Shown: positions 35,586 to 47,196, counted from the first letter of the stretch. The stretch: 64,000 bases of DNA from an uncultured Barnesiella sp. (GCA_944320995.1 CALUJQ010000006.1:25392-89391), one strand, 5' to 3'. The notes: a model not told the origin generated them from the sequence alone. Made by a program: numbers and translations.

Positions 35586-36435
35586 GAAAACTTATCCCGT
35601 CGTATTGACCATTGCAGGCTCCGACAGTAGCGGAGGTGCCGGAATACAGGCCGACTTGAAAGCCATGTCGGCTATCGGTGTATTCGGCACATCGGCCATT
35701 ACAGCCATCACAGCACAAAACACCTGCGAAGTGCGTGCCATACAAGGCGTCGAGCCTGATATTGTACGCCAACAAATCGAAGCGGTACTCGACGACCTGC
35801 CCTGTCGCACCGTAAAACTGGGTATGCTCTATGCCCGTCCCACCATCGAGACAATTGCCCAATGCCTGTCGCACTATCGGCTCGACCATATCGTACTCGA
35901 CCCGGTGATGGTATCGACCTCGGGCTGCCGTCTTATCGAGGAAGAGGCTATCGAAGCCGTCAAATCATTGTTACTGCCCCGGGCTTCACTCGTCACCCCC
36001 AACATACCCGAAGCCGAGATACTGAGCGGTCTGCCCGTCACCAACGAAAACGATATGCATAGGGCTGCCGGCCGAATGTTCGAAGCCGGTTGTCAGGCGG
36101 TTTTGATCAAGGGAGGACATTTCGACGGAGCAGAATCGTGCGACCTGCTCTTTACACCTCATTCCGCTCCCGTACGTTACACCTCACCGCGCATCGCCAC
36201 ACGCAACACCCACGGAACCGGCTGCACTTTCTCGTCGGCCATCGCCTCCTATTTGGCTTTGGGCGAGGAATTGCCCGAGGCTATTGCCCGAGCAAAAAAA
36301 TACCTTTCCCGGGCGCTCGAAGCCGGTGCCGACGTCTCGATCGGACACGGGCACGGCAGCGTAAACCATTTCTTCGCGCCCAACGTTTTAACCGCATCGA
36401 AAAATATCGATGGAGAGAACGAACCGAAAAAGTAA
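35584..36435 (+). CDS. thiD: Hydroxymethylpyrimidine / phosphomethylpyrimidine kinase
   Basis: A ribokinase-fold enzyme that phosphorylates HMP and then HMP-P to HMP-PP, the pyrimidine half of thiamine. The 283-residue protein opens with [21 protein letters not shown], the substrate-binding signature. Other blocks are [21 protein letters not shown], the KGGH segment and the C-terminal [14 protein letters not shown] with the catalytic Asp-less GTGC anion hole. It is the first gene after the TPP riboswitch. Confidence 0.96.
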   Translation: MKTYPVVLTIAGSDSSGGAGIQADLKAMSAIGVFGTSAITAITAQNTCEVRAIQGVEPDIVRQQIEAVLDDLPCRTVKLGMLYARPTIETIAQCLSHYRLDHIVLDPVMVSTSGCRLIEEEAIEAVKSLLLPRASLVTPNIPEAEILSGLPVTNENDMHRAAGRMFEAGCQAVLIKGGHFDGAESCDLLFTPHSAPVRYTSPRIATRNTHGTGCTFSSAIASYLALGEELPEAIARAKKYLSRALEAGADVSIGHGHGSVNHFFAPNVLTASKNIDGENEPKK

Positions 36436-36463
36436 AAAGCATATTCAAACGAATATAGATTAT

Positions 36464-36664
36464 ATGAAAATCCACGTCAATCAAAAAGAGTACGAAGTAC
36501 CCGACGGGCTCACGGTCAAAGCACTACTCGACCGGCAACAAATCCCGGCCGAAGGAACAGCCGTAGCTGTCGATAACAAACTGGTACCCAAAGCAGATTG
36601 GGAAAGCCGAACCTTGGCAGACGGAGAAAAAGTAACGGTCATTCGTGCCGCATTCGGAGGGTAA
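36464..36664 (+). CDS. thiS: Sulfur carrier protein ThiS
   Basis: A 66-residue beta-grasp protein. The start is ATG 36464 (KIHVNQKEYEV), not the upstream in-frame ATG at 36410, which overlaps thiD. It ends in the required Gly-Gly. ThiF adenylates this end, which then carries sulfur as a thiocarboxylate to ThiG for thiazole ring formation. Confidence 0.95.
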   Translation: MKIHVNQKEYEVPDGLTVKALLDRQQIPAEGTAVAVDNKLVPKADWESRTLADGEKVTVIRAAFGG

Positions 36665-36668
36665 GACC

Positions 36669-37259
36669 GTGAAATTTATAGGAATAACCACCGAAGGAGT
36701 ATTGCCTCACGAGGCAAGGTTAATCGCGGTCCTGCTCGATAACGGCCTCTACCGGCTGCACCTGCGCAAACCGGCATTCACAAAAGAGGAGACCGAAGCG
36801 TTGTTGCAAACCATCGATTCTCGTTACTACGACCGCATCGTCGTCCACGACCACTTCGAATTGGCAGTGAAATACCGTTTGGCAGGAGTCCACCTTAACC
36901 GGAGGAATCCCGTGCCGCCCGCAATAACCGGCAACTATACCCCCGCCCTATCCCGCTCGTGCCACTCGATAGAAGAGTTATCTCACAACGAAGGGTATGC
37001 CTATCAATTTCTAAGCCCTATCTTCGACAGCATATCCAAGTCGGGATACCGTTCAGCCTTCACCCCAAAAGAGTTGACCGAGGCGGCCGAAAAAGGAATC
37101 ATCGGCGAACGGGTGATTGCATTGGGCGGGATTATCCCCGAACGGATTGCCGACCTGAAAACGTGGCACTTCGGCGGAGCGGCCCTGCTCGGCTTCCTTT
37201 GGCAGAATCCGACCGAGGCCGGAGTGATCGAACGTCTCGACCAAATACGAAATATTTAA
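36669..37259 (+). CDS. TenI-like / thiamine phosphate synthase family protein
   Basis: A TIM-barrel protein of 196 residues related to ThiE and TenI. The start is GTG 36669, 4 bases after thiS; earlier in-frame codons lie inside thiS. It has VHDHFELA, LAGVHLN, SRSCHSIEEL and VIALGGI. The His in the SCHS motif matches the catalytic His of TenI, the thiazole tautomerase. The barrel lacks the standard pyrophosphate-binding Lys/Arg set of ThiE. A canonical ThiE gene follows, so a TenI-like tautomerase role is the better guess. Confidence 0.72.
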   Translation: MKFIGITTEGVLPHEARLIAVLLDNGLYRLHLRKPAFTKEETEALLQTIDSRYYDRIVVHDHFELAVKYRLAGVHLNRRNPVPPAITGNYTPALSRSCHSIEELSHNEGYAYQFLSPIFDSISKSGYRSAFTPKELTEAAEKGIIGERVIALGGIIPERIADLKTWHFGGAALLGFLWQNPTEAGVIERLDQIRNI

Positions 37260-37271
37260 ACCGAACAGAAT

Positions 37272-37897
37272 ATGTTACAATTCATTACACACCAAACGCC
37301 TCGCTTCGGCATTGTCGAAGGGGCAGTCGCCGCCCTCAAAGGAGGCTGCAAATGGATACAGTTGCGCATGAAAGAGGCTCCGCTCGATGCCGTGGAGCAA
37401 ACAGCCCGGCAACTTATCCCCCTTTGCAAGGAGCATGAGGCCATTCTCGTCCTCGACGATTATCCCCAACTGGCGGCCGATCTCGACATCGACGGCGTTC
37501 ACTTGGGGAAACTCGACATGCCGGTCTCGGAAGCCCGACTGCTCATCGGCGAGAAATATATCATCGGCGGGACAGCCAATACGTTTGAAGATATTCAATC
37601 TCTGGTACGACAAGACGCCGACTATGTGGGGCTCGGCCCTTTCCGCTATACCGAGACCAAAAAGAACCTCAGCTCCATTCTCGGCCTCGAAGGGTATGCC
37701 CGCATCATGCAGCAATGCCGGGACAACGGCCTGAAAATACCCGTAGTCGCCATTGGCGGCATCACGGCCGACGACATTCCGGCCCTTATGGAGACAGGCG
37801 TTTCGGGTATCGCCTTGTCGGGAACAATCCTGCAAGCCGAAGACCCTGAAGCCGAAACTCGAAAGATTATAGACTTATTAAACCAATATCGTAAAGC

Positions 37898-37901
<4 letters not shown>
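37272..37901 (+). CDS. thiE: Thiamine phosphate synthase
   Basis: It couples HMP-PP with thiazole phosphate to give thiamine monophosphate. The 209-residue TIM barrel shows the family blocks: [30 protein letters not shown], the GGTANTFED loop, [13 protein letters not shown] and [13 protein letters not shown]. It overlaps thiG by 4 bases, indicating coupled translation. Confidence 0.95.
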
Positions 37902-40395
<2,494 letters not shown>

Positions 40396-40418
40396 CTGCT
40401 TAACCTTCTTATAGAAAG

Positions 40419-41528
40419 ATGTTTTCCAACGAATTAGAAAAATATTCATGGGACGACATAACCGCCTGCATCGACTCGAAACAGAGCCGCGATGTAGAGA
40501 TTGCCTTGGGCAAGGAACACTTGACCATCGACGATTTCATGGCGCTTGTCTCTCCGGCCGCCGCTCCCTATTTGGAACACATGGCGACCCTGAGCCAGCG
40601 ATATACCCAAGAGCGTTTCGGTAAAACGATACAGATGTATGTACCGCTTTATATCACCAACTCATGTAACAACTTTTGTGTCTATTGCGGATTCAACCAC
40701 AACAACCCTATCGCCCGTATCATTCTCACCGAAGAGGAAATAGAAAACGAATGCCGAGCTATCCGCAAATTGGGACCTTTTGAAAACTTGCTTATCGTTA
40801 CCGGCGAGAATCCCCGCGATGCCGGTGTGGATTATCTGGAACGAGCATTGCAGATAGCCCGCCCCTACTTCGCCAACCTCTCGATCGAGGTAATGCCGCT
40901 CAAGAGTGAAGATTACTATCGGCTCACCCAATCGGGCCTCAACGGTGTGGTCTGTTTCCAAGAGACTTACCACAAAGAGCGCTACAAATGCTATCACCCC
41001 AAAGGCATGAAATCGATTTTCGACTGGCGGGTCAACGGGTTCGACCGCATGGGACAGGCCGGCGTGCACAAGATAGGCATGGGGGTACTCATCGGATTGG
41101 AACCGTGGCGCACCGACGTCACCCTGATGGCCATTCACCTGCAATATCTGCGCAAACACTATTGGCAGACGAAATACAGTGTCAACTTCCCCCGTATGCG
41201 CCCGTCGGAGGGACATTTCCAACCCAACGTGGTGATGAGCGACCGGGAACTGGCACAGTTGATTTTTGCATTCCGTATCTTCGACCACGACGTGGATATT
41301 TCGGTATCGACCCGCGAAAATCCACATTTCCGCGACCATATCGCCACCCTCGGGGCTACCTCGATAAGTGCCGGTTCAAAGACCGACCCGGGAGGCTATG
41401 CCACCTATCCGCAAGCATTGGAACAGTTTGCCGTAAGCGACGAACGTACCCCGGCCGAGGTAGAACGGGCCGTGAAAGCCATGGGGTACGAGGTAGTGTG
41501 GAAAGACTGGGATAAAATCTTTGACTGA
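40419..41528 (+). CDS. thiH: 2-iminoacetate synthase (tyrosine lyase)
   Basis: A radical SAM enzyme that cleaves tyrosine to dehydroglycine (2-iminoacetate) and p-cresol, the oxygen-independent source of the thiazole glycine unit. The cluster motif is Cys-x3-Cys-x2-Cys in TNSCNNFCVYCGFN. The 369-residue length is typical. ThiH instead of the oxidase ThiO fits an anaerobe. Its stop shares one base with the thiF start. Confidence 0.97.
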   Translation: MFSNELEKYSWDDITACIDSKQSRDVEIALGKEHLTIDDFMALVSPAAAPYLEHMATLSQRYTQERFGKTIQMYVPLYITNSCNNFCVYCGFNHNNPIARIILTEEEIENECRAIRKLGPFENLLIVTGENPRDAGVDYLERALQIARPYFANLSIEVMPLKSEDYYRLTQSGLNGVVCFQETYHKERYKCYHPKGMKSIFDWRVNGFDRMGQAGVHKIGMGVLIGLEPWRTDVTLMAIHLQYLRKHYWQTKYSVNFPRMRPSEGHFQPNVVMSDRELAQLIFAFRIFDHDVDISVSTRENPHFRDHIATLGATSISAGSKTDPGGYATYPQALEQFAVSDERTPAEVERAVKAMGYEVVWKDWDKIFD

Positions 41529-42223
41529 TGAACGAGCGATACAGCCGGCAAACAATGCTCCCCGAGATAGGCGAAACGGGGCAAGAGAAATTGAGGCGTG
41601 CCCGGGTGCTGGTAGTCGGTGTCGGGGGACTGGGTTCGCCCATTACCCTCTACCTTGCGGCGGCCGGCGTGGGCTGCTTGGGATTGATCGACGGCGACAC
41701 GGTATCGGTAAGCAACCTGCAAAGGCAGGTACTCTATACCGAATGCGAAATAGGATTGTCGAAGGTGGAGTGTGCCCGCCGCCGCTTGTCGGCCTTAAAC
41801 AGCGAAACTCAAATCGTCTGCTACCCCACCCGACTCACAGGCCAAAATGCCGACTCGATAATCGCCGGTTATGATCTCGTCATCGACGGCTGCGACAATG
41901 CGGCCACCCGCTACCTCATCGACGAGACTTGCGCCCGACAAGGCAAACCTTATATCTATGGAGCTATTGCCGGATTTCAGGGACAAGTATCGGTGTTCAA
42001 CTACCGGGGTGGCCCTCGATATTGCGACCTCTACCCTCGTCCCGAAGTGATGCCGCAACCCCGACCGGGCGGCGTAATGGGTGCAATCCCCGGAATTGTC
42101 GGTTGCATGCAGGCCGCCGAAGCTATCAAGATTATCACCGGCTGCGGCGAGGTATTGAGCAGCAAACTCTATTTGACCGATCTGCTCTCGCTGCAACACG
42201 AAATCATAGAGATTAATCGATAA
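41528..42223 (+). CDS. thiF: ThiS adenylyltransferase
   Basis: An E1-like enzyme that adenylates the C-terminal Gly of ThiS. The 231-residue protein has the ATP-binding VLVVGVGGLGSPITLYLAAA, the SNLQRQVLY Arg-finger stretch and DGCDNAATRYLIDE. The family Cys-x2-Cys zinc pairs are not evident; the C-terminal half has a single C in RYCDLYP and CM. It could therefore be a zinc-less HesA/MoeB/ThiF form. It is the last gene of the thiamine operon. Confidence 0.93.
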   Translation: MNERYSRQTMLPEIGETGQEKLRRARVLVVGVGGLGSPITLYLAAAGVGCLGLIDGDTVSVSNLQRQVLYTECEIGLSKVECARRRLSALNSETQIVCYPTRLTGQNADSIIAGYDLVIDGCDNAATRYLIDETCARQGKPYIYGAIAGFQGQVSVFNYRGGPRYCDLYPRPEVMPQPRPGGVMGAIPGIVGCMQAAEAIKIITGCGEVLSSKLYLTDLLSLQHEIIEINR

Positions 42224-42240
42224 CCCTTTAAGGATAAGTA

Positions 42241-42278
42241 AAAAAAACGGACCGCAACTATTACGGTCCGTTTTTTTT
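42241..42278. terminator. Terminator at the end of the thiamine operon
   Basis: An 8-bp stem (42247-42254 with 42264-42271) has an A run before it and eight T after it. It suits the plus-strand thiamine operon and also the minus-strand nitroreductase gene that ends at 42298. Confidence 0.92.
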
Positions 42279-42297
42279 GCGTCGAATCTATCGAAAC

Positions 42298-42933
42298 TCA
42301 ATAGGCAGCCGCCCAATTGTTTTTACGAATATTCTCGGGTTTCCATTTATCCTTGGGTGCGGTCTCGCCCTGCGGATAACCCATGGGAATCACATTGAGC
42401 GGGACAATCTGTGCCGGCAAGTCAAGCACCGAACGAATGGCCCGAACCCGATCCATCGTGGGATAGGCTCCGGTCCATACGGCACCCAGCCCCAGACCGT
42501 GAGCCGCCAGCAGGATATTCTCGGTAGCCGCCGAAGCATCTTGTATCCAATAGGCAGCCCCTTCACCTTCGAGCGTACGGCTCATATCGCCACACACCAC
42601 AATCGCTACCGGTGCCGAAGCCAGCATCTTGGCATACGGCAGGGAGTCGGCCAACTGGGTCATCACCTCTTTATCGTCAACGACGACAAAGGCCCACGGC
42701 TGTTGGTTGCGAGCCGTAGGAGCCGACATTCCGGCCCGTAAAATCTGCTCGATTTTCTCGGGTTCAACAGGTTGATCGGTATAGGAACGCACGCTGGTAC
42801 GGGTATAAATAGCATCGAGTACCGACATCTCGCCCGATGCGCCCTCCGACTTACCGGCAGGGAAATAAAACACTCCCAAAACAATCGAAAACACGAACCA
42901 TACAGCCAGAAAAATAAATAAAACTCGTTTCAT
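42298..42933 (-). CDS. Nitroreductase-family protein with N-terminal membrane anchor
   Basis: A 211-residue protein. Residues ~3-24 form a hydrophobic helix (VLFIFLAVWFVFSIVLGVFYF) with a Lys-Arg before it, a signal anchor or uncleaved signal. The nitroreductase domain follows: YTRTSVRSYTDQPVE, GMSAPTARNQQPWAFVVV and the C-terminal VLNVIPMGYPQGE block. The family binds FMN and reduces nitro groups, quinones or flavins with NAD(P)H. Most members are soluble in the cytoplasm, so the anchor is unusual. It follows rimM by 18 bases in the same operon. Confidence 0.85.
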   Translation of the reverse strand: MKRVLFIFLAVWFVFSIVLGVFYFPAGKSEGASGEMSVLDAIYTRTSVRSYTDQPVEPEKIEQILRAGMSAPTARNQQPWAFVVVDDKEVMTQLADSLPYAKMLASAPVAIVVCGDMSRTLEGEGAAYWIQDASAATENILLAAHGLGLGAVWTGAYPTMDRVRAIRSVLDLPAQIVPLNVIPMGYPQGETAPKDKWKPENIRKNNWAAAY

Positions 42934-42951
42934 CGTCTTCTATTTTTTTGA

Positions 42952-43470
42952 TTACAAATCCAATAATCCTTCGGGAATATTCATGTACAACTTGCGATTC
43001 TCCTCGTCGATTTCGCTTACAAACTCATCGACCGCCGGGATAAGCAACAGTCGCCCGTCATGATCGACCTCAAAGAGGATATTCTCGGTCGAGTCGTCGA
43101 TCGAAACGATTTTCCCCAACTCCCCTGTTTCATTGTCGAGGAGTGTAAACCCAATGAAATAATCGCCCGGGGCTTCCTCTTCGACATCCGTATCGTAATA
43201 GCTCTTGGGGAAATAGACGTCGAGCAGGGAAAAGGCTCGGGCCTCCTGCTCGTTGTCCACATCTTCGAGTTTCAACAAGGCTGTGGTATCGCTTTTGAAA
43301 CGATACTCCTCAATGAAAAAAGGGACAAATATGCCATCGATCTCACACACGATATAGGGGCAATCGGTTCGGTCGAATATATCGTCGGTAAAGGTAAACG
43401 ACAATTCTCCTTTTACGCCGTGCGGTTTATTGAACCGTCCTATTTTTATCAACTCTTCTCGTTCAATCAT
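42952..43470 (-). CDS. rimM: Ribosome maturation factor RimM
   Basis: A 172-residue two-domain beta-barrel protein that assists 30S subunit head assembly and binds protein S19. The N-terminal IGRFNKPHGVKGELSFTF is the family signature. The PRC-barrel half ends in a segment with ILFEVDHDGRLLLIPAVDEFV. It lies 17 bases after murA and 18 before the nitroreductase gene. Confidence 0.94.
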   Translation of the reverse strand: MIEREELIKIGRFNKPHGVKGELSFTFTDDIFDRTDCPYIVCEIDGIFVPFFIEEYRFKSDTTALLKLEDVDNEQEARAFSLLDVYFPKSYYDTDVEEEAPGDYFIGFTLLDNETGELGKIVSIDDSTENILFEVDHDGRLLLIPAVDEFVSEIDEENRKLYMNIPEGLLDL

Positions 43471-43487
43471 GTTGGTTTCTCGTGTTT

Positions 43488-44792
43488 TTACAACCGGGTG
43501 ATACGGGCTCCAATGGCATTGAGCCGCTTGTCTATATCTTGATAACCTCGGTCTATTTGGTCGATGTTGTGGATACGGCTCGTACCGTTGGCGCTCATGG
43601 CGGCGATAAGCAGAGCGATTCCGGCCCGAATGTCGGGCGACACCATATTGGCCGCCCGCAGCGTATGGGCGTGAGCCTGTCCGATAACAGCGGCCCGGTG
43701 CGGGTCACACAAGATTATCTGTGCCCCCATGTCGATAAGTTTATCGACAAAGAACAAACGGCTTTCAAACATTTTTTGGTGAATCAACACACTTCCTTTC
43801 GCCTGCGTGGCCACCACGAGAAACACACTCAGCAAGTCGGGCGTAAGACCCGGCCACGGGGCATCGGCAAAGGTCATGATCGAGCCGTCGATAAAGGTTT
43901 CTATTTCGTAACATTCATGTTCGGGAATGTGAATATCGTCACCTTGCTGTTCCACGGTGATGCCCAAACGGCGAAAACTGTCGGGAATAATGCCCAGATC
44001 GTTGTACGAGACATTCTTGATCGTGATGTCCGACTGGGTCATGGCTGCCATACCGATGAAACTACCCACCTCGATCATGTCGGGAAGGACCGTATGTTCG
44101 CAACCTTTCAACGACGATACACCGTGTATGGTGAGCAGATTGGAACCGATACCCTCGATCTTTGCCCCCATGCGGTTGAGCATCTTCGAGAGTTGTTGCA
44201 GATAAGGTTCGCACGCCGCGTTGTAAATGGTAGTATCGCCTTCGGCCAATACCGCCGCCATAAGGATATTGGCCGTACCCGTCACCGAAGCCTCATCGAG
44301 CAGCATGTAACTGCCGGTAAGTTTCTCGGCCTTGATTTCATAACGTTGCGCTTGGGGGCAATAGGTAAACGACGCCCCCAGTTTCTGAATGCCGAGGAAG
44401 TGGGTATCCAATCGGCGGCGACCTATTTTATCGCCTCCCGGCTTGGGTAAAACGGCATAACCGAAACGGGCAACCAACGGCCCGATGATCATGACCGACC
44501 CACGTAAGGCTGCCCCTTTCTGCAAAAATTCGTCGCTGTCGAGATAATCGAGGTTTATTTTATCGGCCTTGAAACTATATGCGTTCAATCCAATGCGTTT
44601 TACCTTTACGCCCAAATCCCGTAACAGTTGTATCAAATTATTTACATCGAGAATATCGGGAATATTGTAAATCTTTACCTCCTCAGGGGTCAACAAGGTC
44701 GCACACAAAACTTCCAAAGCCTCATTCTTAGCTCCTTGCGGTATCAATTCTCCGTTCAGGCGATGTCCGCCTTCGATAATAAAAGATGCCAT
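43488..44792 (-). CDS. murA: UDP-GlcNAc 1-carboxyvinyltransferase with Asp at the fosfomycin site
   Basis: The first committed enzyme of peptidoglycan synthesis: enolpyruvyl transfer from PEP to UDP-GlcNAc. The 434-residue protein has the N-terminal GELIPQGAKNEALE with the catalytic Lys-Asn, GPLVARFGYAVL and the C-terminal IDRGYQDIDKRLNAIGARI. The loop that holds the reactive Cys in E. coli (Gly-Gly-Cys115) reads Gly-Gly-Asp121 here (codon 44430-44432). Enzymes with Asp at this place remain active and are not alkylated by fosfomycin. It is the first gene of the murA-rimM-nitroreductase group. Confidence 0.97.
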   Translation of the reverse strand: MASFIIEGGHRLNGELIPQGAKNEALEVLCATLLTPEEVKIYNIPDILDVNNLIQLLRDLGVKVKRIGLNAYSFKADKINLDYLDSDEFLQKGAALRGSVMIIGPLVARFGYAVLPKPGGDKIGRRRLDTHFLGIQKLGASFTYCPQAQRYEIKAEKLTGSYMLLDEASVTGTANILMAAVLAEGDTTIYNAACEPYLQQLSKMLNRMGAKIEGIGSNLLTIHGVSSLKGCEHTVLPDMIEVGSFIGMAAMTQSDITIKNVSYNDLGIIPDSFRRLGITVEQQGDDIHIPEHECYEIETFIDGSIMTFADAPWPGLTPDLLSVFLVVATQAKGSVLIHQKMFESRLFFVDKLIDMGAQIILCDPHRAAVIGQAHAHTLRAANMVSPDIRAGIALLIAAMSANGTSRIHNIDQIDRGYQDIDKRLNAIGARITRL

Positions 44793-44828
44793 ATTCTTTC
44801 TCTATTAAGGTTAATGAGGGAAAGGTAC

Positions 44829-44859
44829 AAAAAAAAGCGGTTATTTACCCGCTTTTTTT
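44829..44859 (-). terminator. Terminator overlapping the end of the DUF4290 gene
   Basis: A stem of A-run plus GCGG with CCGC plus T-run (44830-44840 with 44849-44859) spans the DUF4290 stop codon at 44841-44843. The last codons of the gene form one arm. It can work in either direction and separates the tsaB-DUF4290 message from murA. Confidence 0.8.
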
Positions 44860-45446
44860 GAATTATTTTTCGACTTGCTCCGCGACTGCTGTACCACAGG
44901 CTCTTTCACATCGCGCAGATGGTAGGTCGCCGCGTCAAGGTCGATTACGCCGTGGGTATATTCTTTCAAGTCTTTCAATATCTTCTCGTCTTCCACCGAG
45001 TCCTTGTTCCACTGGTAGAACAGTTTTTTCATGTGGTTGGCCAACATGGAAACAAGGGCATCGCGCTCTTCGCCCTCGGGCATCTCCTCGGCTTTTTTCA
45101 ACATCTCCTCCATGATCTTGCCATAGTGGCGATATTTGATGGGCGACATCTGGTAGGGAATCGAATCGGGCGACGTATGCAAATTCTCTTTTCGAATAAT
45201 TTCATAAGGGTAATCGATGTCCAACTTGAAATCGGACATGATAGCCAAATGGTCCCACAATTTATGTTTGAAATCCTCGATGTCACGCAAATGGGGGAAA
45301 AGATTTCCCATGATATTGATAATCGTGTTGGCACAACGGGTACGTTCGGCACGGTCCTCGATCGTCATGCAGTGATCGACCATCTGCTGCACATTGCGGC
45401 CGTACTCGGGCAGCACAAGTCTTTTCAGTTCCGATGTATATTGCAT
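44841..45446 (-). CDS. DUF4290 domain protein
   Basis: A 201-residue soluble protein of a family restricted to Bacteroidetes and of unknown function. It begins YTSELKRLVLPEYGRNVQQM and has a conserved HCMTIEDRAERTRCANTII and FPHLRDIEDFKHKLWDHL. The C-terminus is basic (SKSKNNSKKAGK). It is mostly alpha-helical by composition. The gene follows tsaB by 22 bases and is probably cotranscribed with it; a terminator overlaps its last codons. I cannot assign a function. Confidence 0.85.
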   Translation of the reverse strand: MQYTSELKRLVLPEYGRNVQQMVDHCMTIEDRAERTRCANTIINIMGNLFPHLRDIEDFKHKLWDHLAIMSDFKLDIDYPYEIIRKENLHTSPDSIPYQMSPIKYRHYGKIMEEMLKKAEEMPEGEERDALVSMLANHMKKLFYQWNKDSVEDEKILKDLKEYTHGVIDLDAATYHLRDVKEPVVQQSRSKSKNNSKKAGK

Positions 45447-45468
45447 AAGTTTATGATTGATTTTTAGC

Positions 45469-46161
45469 TTATAATACTTTGTTTTTAGGTGTCGTGGCGA
45501 TAAACTCTTTCAAATAGAACGGTTCGAAATAGGCCACATCTTCAAATTTCTCATTGCGGAACGCCCGCTCGGCCAGTGCCAGCATATCGGTAGCCAAAGG
45601 TACCATACCGTCCACAAATATGGCATTGGGGTGCTTAATCACCTCTTTGCATTTGGTCGAACCGTCGCCCGAGAATACGATACGGCAACTGTCCAACAAC
45701 TCGGCAAACGAATGCTCGTTGACCACATAGGCACCTACCGGAGCGACACCGTTCAACGCATTGTCGTAAACAGCGGCATAGACCTCCATGCGACGGGCAT
45801 CGATCATCGGACAGTATAACACATCTTCCTCGAAATAGTTTCGGAACATGGTCGCACAGGCCAACAATTCCAACGTAGGTACCGAAATAAGGGGTACTCC
45901 CAGCCCGAAACAAAGCCCTTTGGCCTCAGATACCCCGATGCGCAATCCGGTATATGAACCGGGGCCGCTACTCACGGCAACCGCATCGACCTTCAACCCT
46001 TTTTCTCTCGAAAAATCCATGACTTCTTTCACATACACACCCAATAACGAGGCGTGCGAAGGACCATCGAAATTCTCGAAATGACACTGTACAACGCCGT
46101 CGCACGAAAGTGCAGCAGAGCAAACCGACGTGGAAGTCTCTATATGTATGATATTCGGCAT
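45469..46161 (-). CDS. tsaB: tRNA threonylcarbamoyladenosine biosynthesis protein TsaB
   Basis: An ASKHA-fold partner of TsaD in t6A37 modification of ANN-decoding tRNAs. The start at ATG 46161 gives PNIIHIETSTSVCSAALS, the usual opening; ATG at 46173 is also possible, and 46218 is too far upstream. VSSGPGSYTGLRIGVSEAKGL is the family core. About 230 residues, normal length. A minus-strand -7 match (TAATTTTG, 46252-46245) lies upstream, in the gap shared with yicC. Confidence 0.93.
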   Translation of the reverse strand: MPNIIHIETSTSVCSAALSCDGVVQCHFENFDGPSHASLLGVYVKEVMDFSREKGLKVDAVAVSSGPGSYTGLRIGVSEAKGLCFGLGVPLISVPTLELLACATMFRNYFEEDVLYCPMIDARRMEVYAAVYDNALNGVAPVGAYVVNEHSFAELLDSCRIVFSGDGSTKCKEVIKHPNAIFVDGMVPLATDMLALAERAFRNEKFEDVAYFEPFYLKEFIATTPKNKVL

Positions 46162-46271
46162 AATTTTACCCATAAAACAAATTCCCTCTCTACCCTCGTC
46201 CGGCAAAGAGACAAACAAACGATATGATAGCGTTAATGAGTGTACAAAATTAGCGCTTTTTTTTCAATATT

Positions 46272-46304
46272 GTTGCTTTCTCAACGGAATTAAGATTAAA
46301 TTTG
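46272..46304 (+). promoter_or_regulatory. Promoter of the yicC-gmk-nadD group
   Basis: TAAATTTG (46297-46304) is an exact -7 box. GTTG (46272-46275), 21 bases upstream, is a three-of-four -33 match. Initiation near 46311 would leave a short leader before the ATG at 46324. Confidence 0.55.
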
Positions 46305-46323
46305 CAAAAACATTTACAAACTT

Positions 46324-47196
46324 ATGATACAATCGATGACCGGTTTCGGCAAGTCCGTGGTGGAACTGCCGCACAAAAAAATAACCGTTGAAATAAAATC
46401 GCTGAACAGCAAACAGCTCGATTTGTCAACCCGCATTCCTCAGCAATACAGGGAGCTGGAAATGGAAATACGCTCCGAAATTGCCCGACGACTGGAACGT
46501 GGGAAAGTAGATTTTCTCATATATAGCGAATCGATAGGCAAAGGAACCTCGGCTCAAATAAATATTCCCGTATTGGAGAGCTATGTACAACAAGTCAAAG
46601 AGGTTTCGGAAAAACTGGGTATCGCTCTGCCCGGCGATTGGTTTACCACCCTTCTGCGCTTGCCCGATGCGTTGAGCACCGAGAGTCAGGAAATCGACGA
46701 GACCGAAATTTCAGCTCTCAAAAAGGCCGTCAACGATGCCATTTCACAGTTGGAAGAGTTCCGCATACAAGAGGGTGCCATGTTGCAGCACTTGTTTGAA
46801 GAGAAAATCGCCAATATCGCCCAATTGTTGAAAGAGGTCGAGCCCTACGAAAAAGAGCGAATCGAAAAGATAAAAGGCCGAATCATCGACGCCCTGACCA
46901 AAATCGACAACTTCGACTACGACAAAAACCGATTCGAGCAGGAGATGATTTTCTATATCGAAAAACTCGACATCAACGAGGAAAAAAACCGGCTCGACAA
47001 CCACTTGAAATATTTCCTCGAAACCATGCAAACCGGCAAGGGACAAGGGAAAAAACTGGGATTCATCAGCCAAGAAATGGGGCGTGAAATCAATACGCTC
47101 GGCTCCAAATCAAACCACGCCGAGATGCAACGCATCGTCGTGCGCATGAAAGACGAACTGGAACAAATCAAAGAGCAGGTATTAAATGTAATGTAA
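46324..47196 (+). CDS. YicC/YloC family endoribonuclease
   Basis: A 290-residue protein with the N-terminal MIQSMTGFGK signature and a C-terminal DUF1732 domain (NRLDNHLKYF, GKKLGFISQEMGREINTLGSK). The E. coli member is a metal-dependent endoribonuclease involved in RNA turnover. Its stop shares a base with the gmk start, as in many genomes where yicC and gmk are neighbours. Confidence 0.93.
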   Translation: MIQSMTGFGKSVVELPHKKITVEIKSLNSKQLDLSTRIPQQYRELEMEIRSEIARRLERGKVDFLIYSESIGKGTSAQINIPVLESYVQQVKEVSEKLGIALPGDWFTTLLRLPDALSTESQEIDETEISALKKAVNDAISQLEEFRIQEGAMLQHLFEEKIANIAQLLKEVEPYEKERIEKIKGRIIDALTKIDNFDYDKNRFEQEMIFYIEKLDINEEKNRLDNHLKYFLETMQTGKGQGKKLGFISQEMGREINTLGSKSNHAEMQRIVVRMKDELEQIKEQVLNVM

